64,000 bases of DNA from Myxococcus guangdongensis. GTDB lineage: Bacteria; Myxococcota; Myxococcia; Myxococcales; Myxococcaceae. The stretch is from assembly GCF_024198255.1 (NCBI RefSeq), contig NZ_JAJVKW010000002.1, positions 868,001-932,000 of the forward strand. The letters are read 5' to 3'. Position numbers and translations under genes: made by a program. The number at the start of each line of letters is the position of its first letter. Position 1 is the first letter of the stretch. The notes beneath the pieces were generated by a model that was given only the letters and a program-made list of their open reading frames with translations, searched no databases and was not told the DNA's origin. Of the stretch, positions 16,199-24,698 are shown one piece after another.

Positions 16199-17353
16199 AT
16201 GGTGGAGGCAATGGCCGCGAAGCACCACATCTATCTCGTCCCCGGTTTTTTCGGGTTCATCAATCTGGGCGAGCTCGTCTACTTCGGACACGCGCTCGAC
16301 TACTTGAAGGCGGAGCTGGCCCGGCGGGGCATGACGGACTCGGAGGTCACCATCGTCCTGTCCCATCCGACGGCGTCCATCCGCACGCGCACCGCGGACC
16401 TGCTCAAGGTGGTGCAGGAGACGGCGAGCGGGGACGACGGGCCCATCCATCTGGTGGGGCACTCGACGGGCGGGCTGGACGCGCGGCTGTTCACGAGCCC
16501 CGGGGCGCAGCTGGCGGAGGGGCTGGAGCTGGAGCCGTTCGCGCGCCGGGTGCGCTCGGTGGTGACGGTGTCCACGCCGCACGCGGGCACGCCGCTGGCG
16601 TCGTTCTTCCTGGGGTTGTTCGGCCAGCGGCTGTTGAAGCTGTTGTCGCTGTTCACGGTGTACGTGCTGCGCTTCGGCCGGCTGCCGCTGCGGGTGGTGT
16701 TCCGCTTCGGGCACCTGATGGCGCGCGCGGATGACCAGCTCGGCTGGAAGCAGACGCTGCTGGACCAGCTCTATGACCAGCTCTTGGGGGACTTCTCCTC
16801 CGAGCGGCGCGACGCGGTGTCGAAGTTCCTGAGCGACGTGGGCAACGACACGTCGCTGATTCCGCAGCTCACGCCGGAGGGCATCGACCTGTTCAACGCG
16901 AGCACCGTGGACCGGCCGGGCGTGCGCTATGGCTCGGTGGTGACGCAGGCCCGGCCGCCGTCGCTGCGCACGCGCGTGTCCGCGGGCCTGGACCCGTACG
17001 CGCAGCTCACGCACACCATCTACGCGTTCGTGTACGGCCAGACGCAGCGCATGCCGCTGACGGCGCTGCCACTGCACTCGCCCGCGCAGACGGCGGCGCT
17101 GGTGCAGGCGTATGGCGCGATGCCGGGACCCACGGCGTGTGATGGCATCGTCCCCACGCGCTCACAGGTGTACGGACGCGTGCTCGCGGCGGTGCGCGCG
17201 GACCACCTGGATGCCATCGGCCACTTCGACCAGCCCGCGCACCAGCCGCCGCACGTGGACTGGCTCATCTCCGGCTCCGGCTTCCGGCGGCCCCAGTTCG
17301 AGGCCACCTGGAAGAGCATCACCGACTTCATCTTCGAGGATGCGTCGCGCTGA
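16199..17353 (+). CDS. Alpha/beta-fold lipase or esterase
   Basis: The 384 residues show the lipase pattern: HHIYLVPGFFGFINLGELVYF with an oxyanion-hole loop, then IHLVGHSTGGLDARL with the nucleophile elbow GHSTGG, and VVTVSTPHAGTPLASFF, typical of triacylglycerol lipases and PGAP1-like enzymes. The likely acid and base are in CDGIVPTRSQ and in DAIGHFDQP near the C-terminus. There is no signal peptide, so it is probably cytoplasmic or membrane associated through the hydrophobic helix region 135-170 (LGLFGQRLLKLLSLFTVYVLRF). The start is uncertain between ATG 16199 and ATG 16211; the GGAGG in front of the second is only 2 bases away, so the first is used. It diverges from the peptidase gene. 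Confidence 0.88.
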   Translation: MVEAMAAKHHIYLVPGFFGFINLGELVYFGHALDYLKAELARRGMTDSEVTIVLSHPTASIRTRTADLLKVVQETASGDDGPIHLVGHSTGGLDARLFTSPGAQLAEGLELEPFARRVRSVVTVSTPHAGTPLASFFLGLFGQRLLKLLSLFTVYVLRFGRLPLRVVFRFGHLMARADDQLGWKQTLLDQLYDQLLGDFSSERRDAVSKFLSDVGNDTSLIPQLTPEGIDLFNASTVDRPGVRYGSVVTQARPPSLRTRVSAGLDPYAQLTHTIYAFVYGQTQRMPLTALPLHSPAQTAALVQAYGAMPGPTACDGIVPTRSQVYGRVLAAVRADHLDAIGHFDQPAHQPPHVDWLISGSGFRRPQFEATWKSITDFIFEDASR

Positions 17354-17511
17354 GGCCGGTGGCCGCGGGACTGGCGCCCATGAATATGGAATGAGCCTGC
17401 CTCGTAGAGAGCAGCAATGGCTCACGGCCATCCGCCCCCGGATAAGGGGTTCCCCTGATCGAGGGCGTTCCCAGGCGAAGTAGTGTCTTGGATTCGCCCA
17501 GGAGGTGCGCC

Positions 17512-19026
17512 TTGTCATTGGGTTTCGAGCTCGAACTCCCCCACGTCACCGTCAAGGCCGACATGGCCGGCAAGGGCAAGTGTGAGCCACTCCGGTATGA
17601 CGGGTTCAAGGGACTGCCGCTCTTCCGTTCCCGGAATCGAAGCATCGCGGGCGTCATCGAGTACGCGGGCCGCGATGGACCTTCCTTGTTGGAGCTCGTG
17701 ACCGCCCCCGCCCGGGACCCCTATCGGGAGCGGGAATGGGAGGAGATGATCGACGCCGTCAAACGCATCCGGAACAAGCTGGACGGCTTCCTCCAAAGCA
17801 AACCCAGCGGAGCGCCGATGAAAGAGACGCTGGACGCGCTCAACGTGGGCGTCGCCAAGGACTGGCAGTTGCTCGAAGAGAGCAGCCTCGCGCGCCACAC
17901 GAAGCTCCAGCAGTCCCTGAAGCAGGACCTCCACCTCCCAAAGAACTTCAGCAAGGCCAAGCCCAATGGCCTCCAGTCGCTGGTGCAAAGACTTGGCGAG
18001 ACCCTGCACGTCAACGGAACGGGTCCGTCAGAGAGCCTGCAGATCAGCTTCTCGACGAACCTCTCCACGTTGGGAGAACTCGTCCAGCGTTCACCCGGGG
18101 GGCCCTTCGAAGAGTTACTCGGCTGGTGCGAGGTCGAAAAACAGGCGCCCGAACTCGTCGGCCAGCTGATGCTGACCCACTTCCTCGAGAACAATCCCGA
18201 CGCCGCCTCCCTCGGAAAGAAGGAGCCAGCCCTGATTGGCTTTCTCTATTTCCTCTTCCATCGGCTGGCCGCGGAGAACGTCGAGAAGAAATACCAGATG
18301 GTGAGCAAGAATCGCTTCTGCCTCCTCCCTCGATTCAACCTTCGCAGGGCCCGAGCCCATCTGGACACAGCCAGCCAGGGCTGGTTGGGGTCCCAGATGG
18401 AGAGTCCCGACGCTGTCTACATGAGCGTGCTCGATGCGGTCAGGACCTACCGCCACAACACCTCTCCGTTGTCGCTGGAGACCACGCTGTCGAGCTTCCT
18501 CCCAGACGTCCACGGCAAGGCCCTCCGCGATTCGGACAACACCTACGGCACCTTCCTGCAAGCGGTGCTCACGGACACGGTGCCTGAGGGCTCCAAGCTG
18601 GCCGACGTCGACCGGCTGGTCATCGACGTCGAGGACACGACCCACTGTCCTGAGTACATGCGCGGCTGGCCCAACCTCGTCCTGGAGCTACGCCCTGACC
18701 CGCGCATCTCGGACGTGAGCCAGCTCAAGCAAGAGACGGCGCGGTTCACTCGCTACGACACCGAGCCCACGCTCAACCCTCCCGCGCTGCTGCGCGCGCC
18801 CCGCGTCGCGACAGCGACGATTCAGTGTCACGCCTGCAGCCGCGACCATGGCGCGTTCCCCTCGGGTCCTTGGGGGCACTGGCACATCTGTACCCGCTGC
18901 TACTTCGTCTATTGCAACGTCTGCGGCAACATGCTGCGTTCCGCCAGTCAACAGCCCCGCTTCGCGGTGCGCACCACCCGGGCCTGTGATGACTGCGACC
19001 ACCCCACCGAGTTGGTGTACTGGTAG
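17512..19026 (+). CDS. Unrecognised protein with C-terminal Cys cluster
   Basis: I do not recognise this 504-residue protein. The start is taken as TTG 17512 because AGGAGG lies at 17500-17505 with 6-base spacing; a TTG at 17488 has no ribosome binding site. The N-terminus (LSLGFELELPHVTVKAD ... LLELVTAPARDP) has a FELE strand and an LELVT strand, a pairing seen in amidoligase-like folds, but this is a weak hint. The middle is helical and charged. The last 75 residues carry CHAC, CTRC, CNVCG and CDDC, eight cysteines in four pairs, which looks like a treble-clef or double zinc ribbon. There is no signal peptide. The gene is less GC-rich than its neighbours, has no partner on the same strand and may have been acquired by transfer. 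Confidence 0.7.
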   Translation: MSLGFELELPHVTVKADMAGKGKCEPLRYDGFKGLPLFRSRNRSIAGVIEYAGRDGPSLLELVTAPARDPYREREWEEMIDAVKRIRNKLDGFLQSKPSGAPMKETLDALNVGVAKDWQLLEESSLARHTKLQQSLKQDLHLPKNFSKAKPNGLQSLVQRLGETLHVNGTGPSESLQISFSTNLSTLGELVQRSPGGPFEELLGWCEVEKQAPELVGQLMLTHFLENNPDAASLGKKEPALIGFLYFLFHRLAAENVEKKYQMVSKNRFCLLPRFNLRRARAHLDTASQGWLGSQMESPDAVYMSVLDAVRTYRHNTSPLSLETTLSSFLPDVHGKALRDSDNTYGTFLQAVLTDTVPEGSKLADVDRLVIDVEDTTHCPEYMRGWPNLVLELRPDPRISDVSQLKQETARFTRYDTEPTLNPPALLRAPRVATATIQCHACSRDHGAFPSGPWGHWHICTRCYFVYCNVCGNMLRSASQQPRFAVRTTRACDDCDHPTELVYW

Positions 19027-19056
19027 CGCCCCCCGAGCCCTCTCTCGCCTGAGGAT

Positions 19057-20523
19057 TCACTCGAGCAGCCGCGACAACTCCCGGACCGCCCCACGAAGCC
19101 CGGCGGGGCTCGCTCCCGAGAAGCCCAGCACCCAGCCCTGCTCACGCGCCCGTCCCAGATAGAGCGGCGACAGTCGACGCGCGCCCAGCCGCCGTTCCTC
19201 CATTCGTGGCTGCGCATCGCGCCGTCCCGACAGGAAGGCCGTGACGTGCATGCCCGCCTCGGCCTCTCCCAGCCTTAGCGCGGGGTGTCCCTCACGCCGC
19301 CAGGCATCCAGCAGCGCGTCACGCCGCTCCGCGTAGACCTGCCGCATCTGCCTCAGATGCGCGACGTAGTGGCCCGCCTCCATGAAGTCCGCCATCGCCG
19401 CCTGCGTCAGCACGGGCGCATGCCCCTCCGTCGACGCTCGCGCGGAGGCGAACGCATCCACGAGTGAGTCGGGCACCACGAGGAACGCGAGCCGCAGCGA
19501 CGGGAACATCACCTTGTTGAACGTCCCCGCATAGAGCACCCGCCCCGCCGCGTCCATGCCCTGCATGGCCGCCACCGGCCGCGTCGCGTAGCGGAACTCG
19601 CTGTCGTAGTCGTCCTCGAGCACCCACATCCCAGAGGCCCGCGCATGCTCCAGCAAGGCCAGTCGCCTCGGCAGGCTCATCGTCACGCCCAGCGGGTACT
19701 GATGCGAGGGCGTGACGTACACCAGCCGCGCCCTCGGCGCCCGCGCCCTGCCTGTGTCCACCTGGAGCCCCTGTGCGTCCACCGGCACCGGATGCAGCCG
19801 CGCGCCCGCCGCGTCGAACGCCACGCGCGCGCCCAGGTAGCCCGGCTCCTCCAGCCACACGCCATCGCCCTCATCCAGGAGCAGCCGCGCCGTCAAATCC
19901 AACGCCTGCTGCGTGCTGGAGAAGACCAGCACCTGACGCCAATCACAGCGCACGCCACGCGCGGGCCCCAGGTGTGCCGCGATGGCCTCGCGCAGGGGAC
20001 GAAAACCCTCGGGCTCCCCGGAGAGCATCCGCTCCGGCACCAACGCCCTCGCCTGCCTCGCGACGGCGCGCGCCCACGCCTTCGCCGGAAACAGCTCCAA
20101 CGCGGGGAGGCACGGCGTGAAGGGACGCACGTCCCGTGCCTCGGGTGGGAGCACGTCGCTCGCCATCCGCCGTCCCCGGCGGGAGAGTCCAGCGCCCCGG
20201 GCCGACGACGCGCCGCCGCGCACACGGGTGCTTCGCGGCGCGCGTGAATGCTCCGGCAGCGCGACGGTGCTCCCCGAGCCCACGCGCCGCTCCAGGAGTC
20301 CCTCCGCGTCGAGCTGCGCGAAGGCCTCCTCCACCGTCCCACGCGAGAGCCCCAGCTCCCGGGAGAGCGTGCGCGTGGAGGGCAGCCGGCTCCGGGGCGC
20401 CAGCGTGCCCGAGAGGATGGCCTCGCGCAGCCGCTCGTAGAGGCGCCGATGCAGCGGGCCTGTCCCCCGACTCGGGTCCAGCATCAGGAAGGACAGCGGC
20501 ACGCCTTGGGAGCGCTTCGACAT
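19057..20523 (-). CDS. MocR/PdxR-type regulator (GntR wHTH + aminotransferase fold)
   Basis: The protein has 488 residues. Residues ~22-88 are a GntR-type winged helix (LHRRLYERLREAILSGTLAPRSRLPSTRTLSRELGLSRGTVEEAFAQLDAEGLLERRVGSGSTV). Residues ~135-488 form a type I aminotransferase-like domain with the PLP-binding Lys337 in AGTFNKVMFPSLRLAF, plus EDDYDSEFRY and SHQYPLGV. Such proteins sense PLP or an amine-PLP adduct and control vitamin B6, amino acid or sulfur genes. It is divergent from the rhodanese gene, and CCACT/AGTGG boxes between the two (20552-20600) suggest that it regulates both. Start ATG 20523. Confidence 0.93.
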   Translation of the reverse strand: MSKRSQGVPLSFLMLDPSRGTGPLHRRLYERLREAILSGTLAPRSRLPSTRTLSRELGLSRGTVEEAFAQLDAEGLLERRVGSGSTVALPEHSRAPRSTRVRGGASSARGAGLSRRGRRMASDVLPPEARDVRPFTPCLPALELFPAKAWARAVARQARALVPERMLSGEPEGFRPLREAIAAHLGPARGVRCDWRQVLVFSSTQQALDLTARLLLDEGDGVWLEEPGYLGARVAFDAAGARLHPVPVDAQGLQVDTGRARAPRARLVYVTPSHQYPLGVTMSLPRRLALLEHARASGMWVLEDDYDSEFRYATRPVAAMQGMDAAGRVLYAGTFNKVMFPSLRLAFLVVPDSLVDAFASARASTEGHAPVLTQAAMADFMEAGHYVAHLRQMRQVYAERRDALLDAWRREGHPALRLGEAEAGMHVTAFLSGRRDAQPRMEERRLGARRLSPLYLGRAREQGWVLGFSGASPAGLRGAVRELSRLLE

Positions 20524-20551
20524 GCCCCCTCACGTAACCGGGCCCCGCGAA

Positions 20552-20600
20552 ATGGTCCACTCCGGGGCATCGAAGTGGTGCTTTCCCATGGGCCACTTGG
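20552..20600. promoter_or_regulatory. MocR-type binding boxes between regulator and rhodanese genes
   Basis: ATGGTCCACTCCG (20552-20564) and ATGGGCCACTTGG (20588-20600) are direct repeats 36 bp apart, and an inverted copy GAAGTGGTG (20572-20580) lies between them. Two direct boxes plus one inverted box is the layout described for PdxR/MocR operators, and AAGTGG(A/C)CCAT resembles, from memory, the PdxR consensus AAAGTGGWCTA. The boxes sit 29 bp from the regulator start and 48 bp from the rhodanese start. Confidence 0.6.
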
Positions 20601-20647
20601 AGCGCACTGTTCCGGGCATCACGGCCCACCGGCCAGGAGCCCCTCGC

Positions 20648-21085
20648 ATGACCACTCCCTTCTCGTTCGTCCTCGAAGTCCCCGCCGCGTCACCCGAGGA
20701 GGCCCGTCGCCACTTCCTCGCGAAGCTCTCCGTGGAGACCGACGCCGCCGACGTGCACCTGGACCTGGAGCGCGGCAAGAAGGGCTTCGTCGTCGTGGAC
20801 ACCCGCTCGCCGGACGCCTACGCCCAGCGCCACATCCCAGGCGCGCTGAACCTCCCCACGCGCACCCTCTCCGAGACCACCACCGCCCGCTTGAGCAAGG
20901 ACGACGTCATCGTCACCTACTGCTGGGGCCCGGGCTGCAACGGCTCCACGCGCGCAGCCGCGAAGCTGGCCGCGCTCGGCTTCCGCGTGAAGGAGATGCT
21001 GGGGGGAATCGAGTACTGGGTGAAGGAGGGCTACGCCACCGAGGGCACGGCGCCCCAGGGCCAACCCGTGTACGCGGAGCGCTGA
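20648..21085 (+). CDS. Rhodanese-like domain protein
   Basis: This 145-residue single-domain protein has FVVVDTRSPDAYAQRHIPGALNLP, the first conserved rhodanese element, and VIVTYCWGPGCNGSTRAAAKLAALGFRVKEMLGGIEYWVKEGY, the active-site region. Cys92 in YCWGPGC aligns with the catalytic cysteine; the loop is longer than in sulfurtransferases such as GlpE and holds a second Cys97, so persulfide or disulfide chemistry is possible. The start is ATG 20648, with CAGGAG upstream; the in-frame 42-residue extension is non-conserved and crosses the operator. It is probably controlled by the divergent MocR regulator. Cytoplasmic. Confidence 0.92.
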   Translation: MTTPFSFVLEVPAASPEEARRHFLAKLSVETDAADVHLDLERGKKGFVVVDTRSPDAYAQRHIPGALNLPTRTLSETTTARLSKDDVIVTYCWGPGCNGSTRAAAKLAALGFRVKEMLGGIEYWVKEGYATEGTAPQGQPVYAER

Positions 21086-21090
21086 GCCCT

Positions 21091-22182
21091 TCAGTACACG
21101 CCGATGAGGATGACCTTCACGCGCGGGTTGCCCACGTACTCCTCCAGGCGCCAGCGACTGCGCAGCCCATCCGAGCGGAGCCCATGGCCCGACTCCGGCG
21201 GCGAGTCCGCGCTGGCCAGCGCCTCTTTCAGGTGCGCGACGGCCCACGCGTCGAACTTCGGGTCGCCGGAGCCCTCCAGCACCCGGAGGTCCACCAGCTC
21301 ACCCTCGCGCGTCTGCCGCACCTCCACCACCGCGGCGAGCGCGAGAATCGGCTCGGTGATGTCCACCATGAACATGGGCGCCGCGCGCCCCGCCTCCACC
21401 GCGGCCTGCATGCGGTTGCGCTCCTCGAGACGACGGTCGCGCTTCTGCGCCACGGAGGGCGTCCCCGTCTTCCCGTAGCGCTCGGTGGCCTCCACCTGCT
21501 CGCGCTTCATCCGCGAGCCCAGCACCTTCAGGTCCGGCGACGGCGGGTTCACCAGCTTCTTGGCGAACCGGTCCTGGAGGTTCGTGAAGTACGGGTTCAC
21601 CGCGCCGCTCTCGGCGCGCGCCGAGGCCGCCACGTCCGCCGCCCAGCCATCCACGCGCGCCTGGGCCTCCTCCGCCTGCTCGCGCGCAATCACGCTCGGG
21701 TCCGGCCCCGCGTCACCGTTGTTGCGCAGCGTCCGCCCGGACTGCGACGGGCCCACCGGCATTCCGCCCACCCAGCCCTTGGGCATCAGCGAAATCGCCG
21801 GCCCGCGCGCACGGGGAGCATCCGCGGGCAGCTCGTCGGCCTGCGGTGTGTCCTCCTGCTTCCCGCCCCCCGGTGCCTGCGCGACCTGCGGGGGCTCCGT
21901 CGAAGGGGAGGACGGCGGCGTGGCGGGCGCCTTCGCCAGGTCCGACGGCGGGCGCTCCGGCTTGCGCGAGGGCTTGGGGGCCTGCGGCGCGGCGGGGCTC
22001 GGCGCCGGAGCGGGCGGGGCCACCGGCGGCGCCTTGAGCGGTACGTAGACGATGTCCATCTCCGTCACCGTCGTCCGCTTCGCGGGCACAGGCCCGCTCA
22101 TGCGCGACAGCGCCACGAACAGCGCCGCGTGCAGGAGCAGCGACAGGACGACCGCGATGGACCACGAAGAGCGCCGGGACAC
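21091..22182 (-). CDS. TonB-like energy transducer protein
   Basis: The protein has 363 residues. A cytoplasmic tip of basic residues and one membrane span (SWSIAVVLSLLLHAALFVAL) are followed by a Pro/Ala-rich stretch (PVAPPAPAPSPAAPQAPKPS, residues ~50-120), as in TonB, and a C-terminal domain (about 265-363) with VEVRQTREGELVDLRVLEGSGDPKFDAWAVAHLKEAL and LEEYVGNPRVKVILIGVY. The Gly-Asp-Pro-Phe/Asp-Ala pattern fits the TonB C-terminal fold, although YP motifs are absent. There are no exbB or exbD genes beside it. Start: GTG at 22182 (SRRSSWS) is preferred over GTG 22221, since the signal anchor follows directly; moderate certainty. Confidence 0.8.
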   Translation of the reverse strand: MSRRSSWSIAVVLSLLLHAALFVALSRMSGPVPAKRTTVTEMDIVYVPLKAPPVAPPAPAPSPAAPQAPKPSRKPERPPSDLAKAPATPPSSPSTEPPQVAQAPGGGKQEDTPQADELPADAPRARGPAISLMPKGWVGGMPVGPSQSGRTLRNNGDAGPDPSVIAREQAEEAQARVDGWAADVAASARAESGAVNPYFTNLQDRFAKKLVNPPSPDLKVLGSRMKREQVEATERYGKTGTPSVAQKRDRRLEERNRMQAAVEAGRAAPMFMVDITEPILALAAVVEVRQTREGELVDLRVLEGSGDPKFDAWAVAHLKEALASADSPPESGHGLRSDGLRSRWRLEEYVGNPRVKVILIGVY

Positions 22183-22503
22183 ACCTGAAGTCTGCCTCCA
22201 GTGCGCCCCGAGATGAAGCACTTCGCCGCCCGAAATGTCCGTCCCCGAGCCCCCACCCGGCCCCTCCCGTGGCGAAGGAGGCTTCGAGCCACGTCGTCGG
22301 AGCCCCTAGGAGCAGGCCTGTCTTCCGGGGAAACCCCTCGGAGTGGAGCCTGCCTCGCGCTGCTCACGCCGGGGCTGGCCGCCACGTGTCGTCGGGGAGA
22401 CCGCCCGGTTGGCCGGCCGCTCTGCGGGCGTGATGGGCCGCCATGGCGCATGTGGGAGGTCATCCCCACTCTTCGGAAAGCTTTCTGGAGGGAGCGCCAC
22501 ACC

Positions 22504-23058
22504 ATGAACTTTCCCAGCCATGTGAATGTCGCCAGTGAGAAGCGTGAGGAGATCATCGACCTGCTCAACACGCTGCTGGCCGACTCCATCGACCTGCACT
22601 GGCAGATCAAACAAGCGCACTGGAACATCCGGGGCACACACTTCTACAGCCGCCACCTGCTGTTCGACGACCTGGCCAAGCACGCGCGCAAGCAGGCCGA
22701 CGAGTTCGCCGAGCGCGCCGGCACCCTGGGCGGCTACGCCGAGGGCACCATCCGCCTGGCCGCCAAGAACAGCGAGCTGCCCGAGTACGACCTCAAGGCG
22801 GTGGAGAGCGAGGACCACCTGAAGGCCCTGGTGGACCGCTTCGCCCGCTACGCGGCCTCCATCCGCGGCGGCATCCAGCGCTGCGATGAGCTGGAGGAGC
22901 CCATCACCGTGGACCTGCTGACCCAGGTGCTGGGCGACGTGGAGCTGGACATGTGGTTCCTGGAGAGCCACCTCAACGGCGGCGCTCGCCCGGGCACGCG
23001 CCCTGGCAAGGGTGGCCGGGACGCGGGCACCGAGCCCTCGCGCCCCTCCAACGCCTGA
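22504..23058 (+). CDS. dps: Dps-family ferritin-like protein
   Basis: The 184 residues match the starvation-inducible DNA-binding family. The ferroxidase ligands at the dimer interface are visible as DLHWQIKQAHWNIRG (two His) and HLLFDDLAKHARKQADEFAERAGTLGG (Asp/Glu). Dps forms 12-meric shells that oxidise Fe(II) with peroxide and protect DNA. The C-terminal tail (GGARPGTRPGKGGRDAGTEPSRPSNA) is Gly/Arg/Lys-rich and disordered; such tails bind DNA in other members. The start is ATG 22504, preceded by GGAGGGAG. It is a single gene with its own terminator at 23087. The 281 bp upstream (22222-22503) should hold its promoter, but I could not identify clear elements. Confidence 0.93.
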   Translation: MNFPSHVNVASEKREEIIDLLNTLLADSIDLHWQIKQAHWNIRGTHFYSRHLLFDDLAKHARKQADEFAERAGTLGGYAEGTIRLAAKNSELPEYDLKAVESEDHLKALVDRFARYAASIRGGIQRCDELEEPITVDLLTQVLGDVELDMWFLESHLNGGARPGTRPGKGGRDAGTEPSRPSNA

Positions 23059-23086
23059 GGCCACGACAAGGGTCGTCCCTTCCACA

Positions 23087-23119
23087 CGGGCCCGGCGCTT
23101 CCACGAGCGTCCGGGCCCG
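23087..23119 (+). terminator. Hairpin after dps
   Basis: CGGGCCCGG and CCGGGCCCG form a 9-bp stem extended by a second helix CGCT/AGCG after a one-base bulge, with a 6-nt loop. It starts 28 bp after the dps stop. There is no U-tract. The downstream SDR gene starts at 23163. Confidence 0.65.
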
Positions 23120-23162
23120 CGTCGGCATATAGAAGGCGTCCTCGAAATCCTGGGGACGTCAC

Positions 23163-24026
23163 ATGAGCGCCGAGACACGGATGGACGGGAAGGTGTGCCT
23201 CATCACCGGGGCCACCGGCGGTATCGGCCTGGAGACCTCGAAGGCCCTGGCCCGCTTGGGCGCCACCGTGGTGCTCGTGGGCCGGGACGCCACTCGCACC
23301 CAGGCCGCCGTGGACGCCGTGAAGGCGGCGGCGCCGGACGCCCGGGTCGACTTCATCCTCGCGGACCTGAGCTCGCTGTCCGCCGTGCGCGCGCTGGCGA
23401 AGGTGTTCCTCTCGCGCTACTCGCGGCTGGATGTGCTGGTGAACAACGCGGGGCTCATCATCGACCGCCGGCAGGTGACGGTGGATGGGCTGGAGGCGAC
23501 GCTCGCCACGAACCACCTGGCGCCCTTCCTGCTCACGAACCTCCTGTTGGACACGCTCAAGGCCAGCGGCGCCGCGCGGGTCATCAACCTGTCGTCGGAC
23601 GTGCACTACATCGGCAAGCTGGACTTCGACGACCTGCAGAGCGAGCGCCGCTATGACGGCTTCCGCGTCTACGCCACGTCGAAGCTGGCCAACGTCCTGT
23701 TCACCCACGCGCTGGCGAAGCGGCTGGAGGGCACGGCCGTGACGACGAACGCGGTGCACCCGGGCGTGGTGCGCTCGGGCTTCGGGCACAACACGCTGGG
23801 CTTCTTCAAGTGGATCGTGAAGCTGGGCGGGCCGTTCTTCTTGTCGCCGGCAGGGGGCGCCAGGACGTCCATCTACCTGGCCACCTCGCCCGACGTGGAG
23901 AAGGTCTCCGGGAAGTACTTCGTTCGACGCAAGAAGAGGAAGCCGTCCGCGGCCGCGCGGGACGACGCCCTCGCAGAGCAACTCTGGCGCGAAAGCGCGC
24001 GGCTCACGGGAGTCACCACACCATGA
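23163..24026 (+). CDS. Short-chain dehydrogenase/reductase, retinol dehydrogenase-like
   Basis: This 287-residue SDR has the NAD(P) motif TGATGGIG (15-22), NNAG (94-97), catalytic Ser144/145 and YATSK (Tyr170, Lys174). The Gly-Arg-Asp at 40-42 after the second strand suggests NADP preference. The sequence resembles the retinol dehydrogenase/WW-oxidoreductase group (LATNHLAPFLLTNLLL, HPGVVRSGF). The substrate is unknown. The start is ATG 23163. Its stop overlaps the start of the GST gene (ATGA, 24023-24026), so the two are translated together and probably handle the same type of reactive compound. Confidence 0.92.
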   Translation: MSAETRMDGKVCLITGATGGIGLETSKALARLGATVVLVGRDATRTQAAVDAVKAAAPDARVDFILADLSSLSAVRALAKVFLSRYSRLDVLVNNAGLIIDRRQVTVDGLEATLATNHLAPFLLTNLLLDTLKASGAARVINLSSDVHYIGKLDFDDLQSERRYDGFRVYATSKLANVLFTHALAKRLEGTAVTTNAVHPGVVRSGFGHNTLGFFKWIVKLGGPFFLSPAGGARTSIYLATSPDVEKVSGKYFVRRKKRKPSAAARDDALAEQLWRESARLTGVTTP

Positions 24027-24640
24027 TTGACCTGTACACGTTCGCCACGCCCAACGGGCGCAAGGTCTCCATCGCCCTGGAGGAGCTGGGGCTGACCTAC
24101 ACCGCGAAGTCGGTGGACATCTCCAAGGGCGAGCAGTTCAAGCCCGAGTTCCTGGCCGTCAATCCCAACAACAAGATTCCGGCCATCGTCGACGCGCAGG
24201 GGCCGGGTGGTCAGCCCATCACGGTCTTCGAGTCGGGCGCCATCCTGCTGTACCTGGCGGAGAAGACGGGGAAGCTGATGCCCTCGGACCTGCGCGGCAA
24301 GGCGCAGGTGACGCAGTGGCTGATGTTCCAGATGGGCGGCGTGGGGCCCATGTTCGGGCAGCTCAACCACTTCGCGCGCTTCCACTCCTCGAAGATTCCC
24401 TACGCCATCGACCGGTACACGCAGGAGTCGAAGCGGCTGCTCAAGGTGCTCGACGGGCAGCTCGGCAAGGGTGACCACGTCGCGGGGGCGTACTCCATCG
24501 CGGACATCTCGCTGTATCCGTGGGTGGCGGGCATGCAGAGCTACTTCCCGGAGCTGTTCGCGGGCCTGACGCGCGTGCCGCAGTGGCTCGCGCGCGTGGG
24601 CAGCCGCCCCGCCGTGCAGCGCGGCATGAAGATTCCCTGA
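24023..24640 (+). CDS. Glutathione S-transferase, YfcG/YghU-like
   Basis: The 205 residues are those of a Nu-class type GST: IDLYTFATPNGRKVSIALEELGLTYTAKSVDISKGEQFKPEFLAVNPNNKIPAIVD, with Thr/Asn at the active site (TPNGRK), and ITVFESGAILLYLAEKTGKLMP binding glutathione. YfcG and YghU of E. coli have little transferase activity but reduce disulfides and organic peroxides. The C-terminal half has MFGQLNHFARF and GAYSIADISLYPWV. The start is ATG 24023 in a 4-bp overlap with the SDR gene. A hairpin terminator follows at 24657. Confidence 0.93.
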   Translation: MIDLYTFATPNGRKVSIALEELGLTYTAKSVDISKGEQFKPEFLAVNPNNKIPAIVDAQGPGGQPITVFESGAILLYLAEKTGKLMPSDLRGKAQVTQWLMFQMGGVGPMFGQLNHFARFHSSKIPYAIDRYTQESKRLLKVLDGQLGKGDHVAGAYSIADISLYPWVAGMQSYFPELFAGLTRVPQWLARVGSRPAVQRGMKIP

Positions 24641-24656
24641 GTCGTCCTCCTGGGAT

Positions 24657-24675
24657 GCGGCCGGACGACGGCCGC
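24657..24675 (+). terminator. Hairpin after SDR-GST operon
   Basis: GCGGCCG-GACGA-CGGCCGC, a perfect 7-bp stem with a 5-nt loop, lies 16 bp after the GST stop and ends just before the SelO start region. It could reduce read-through into the SelO gene. No U-tract. Confidence 0.45.
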
Positions 24676-24698
24676 GTCCCCGCATGTTGTCCTCCGTC

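Noticed and set aside
22222..22503. dps leader as riboswitch or OxyR/Fur site
   Set aside because: No consensus box or stable structured element could be matched; reported only as a likely promoter region.
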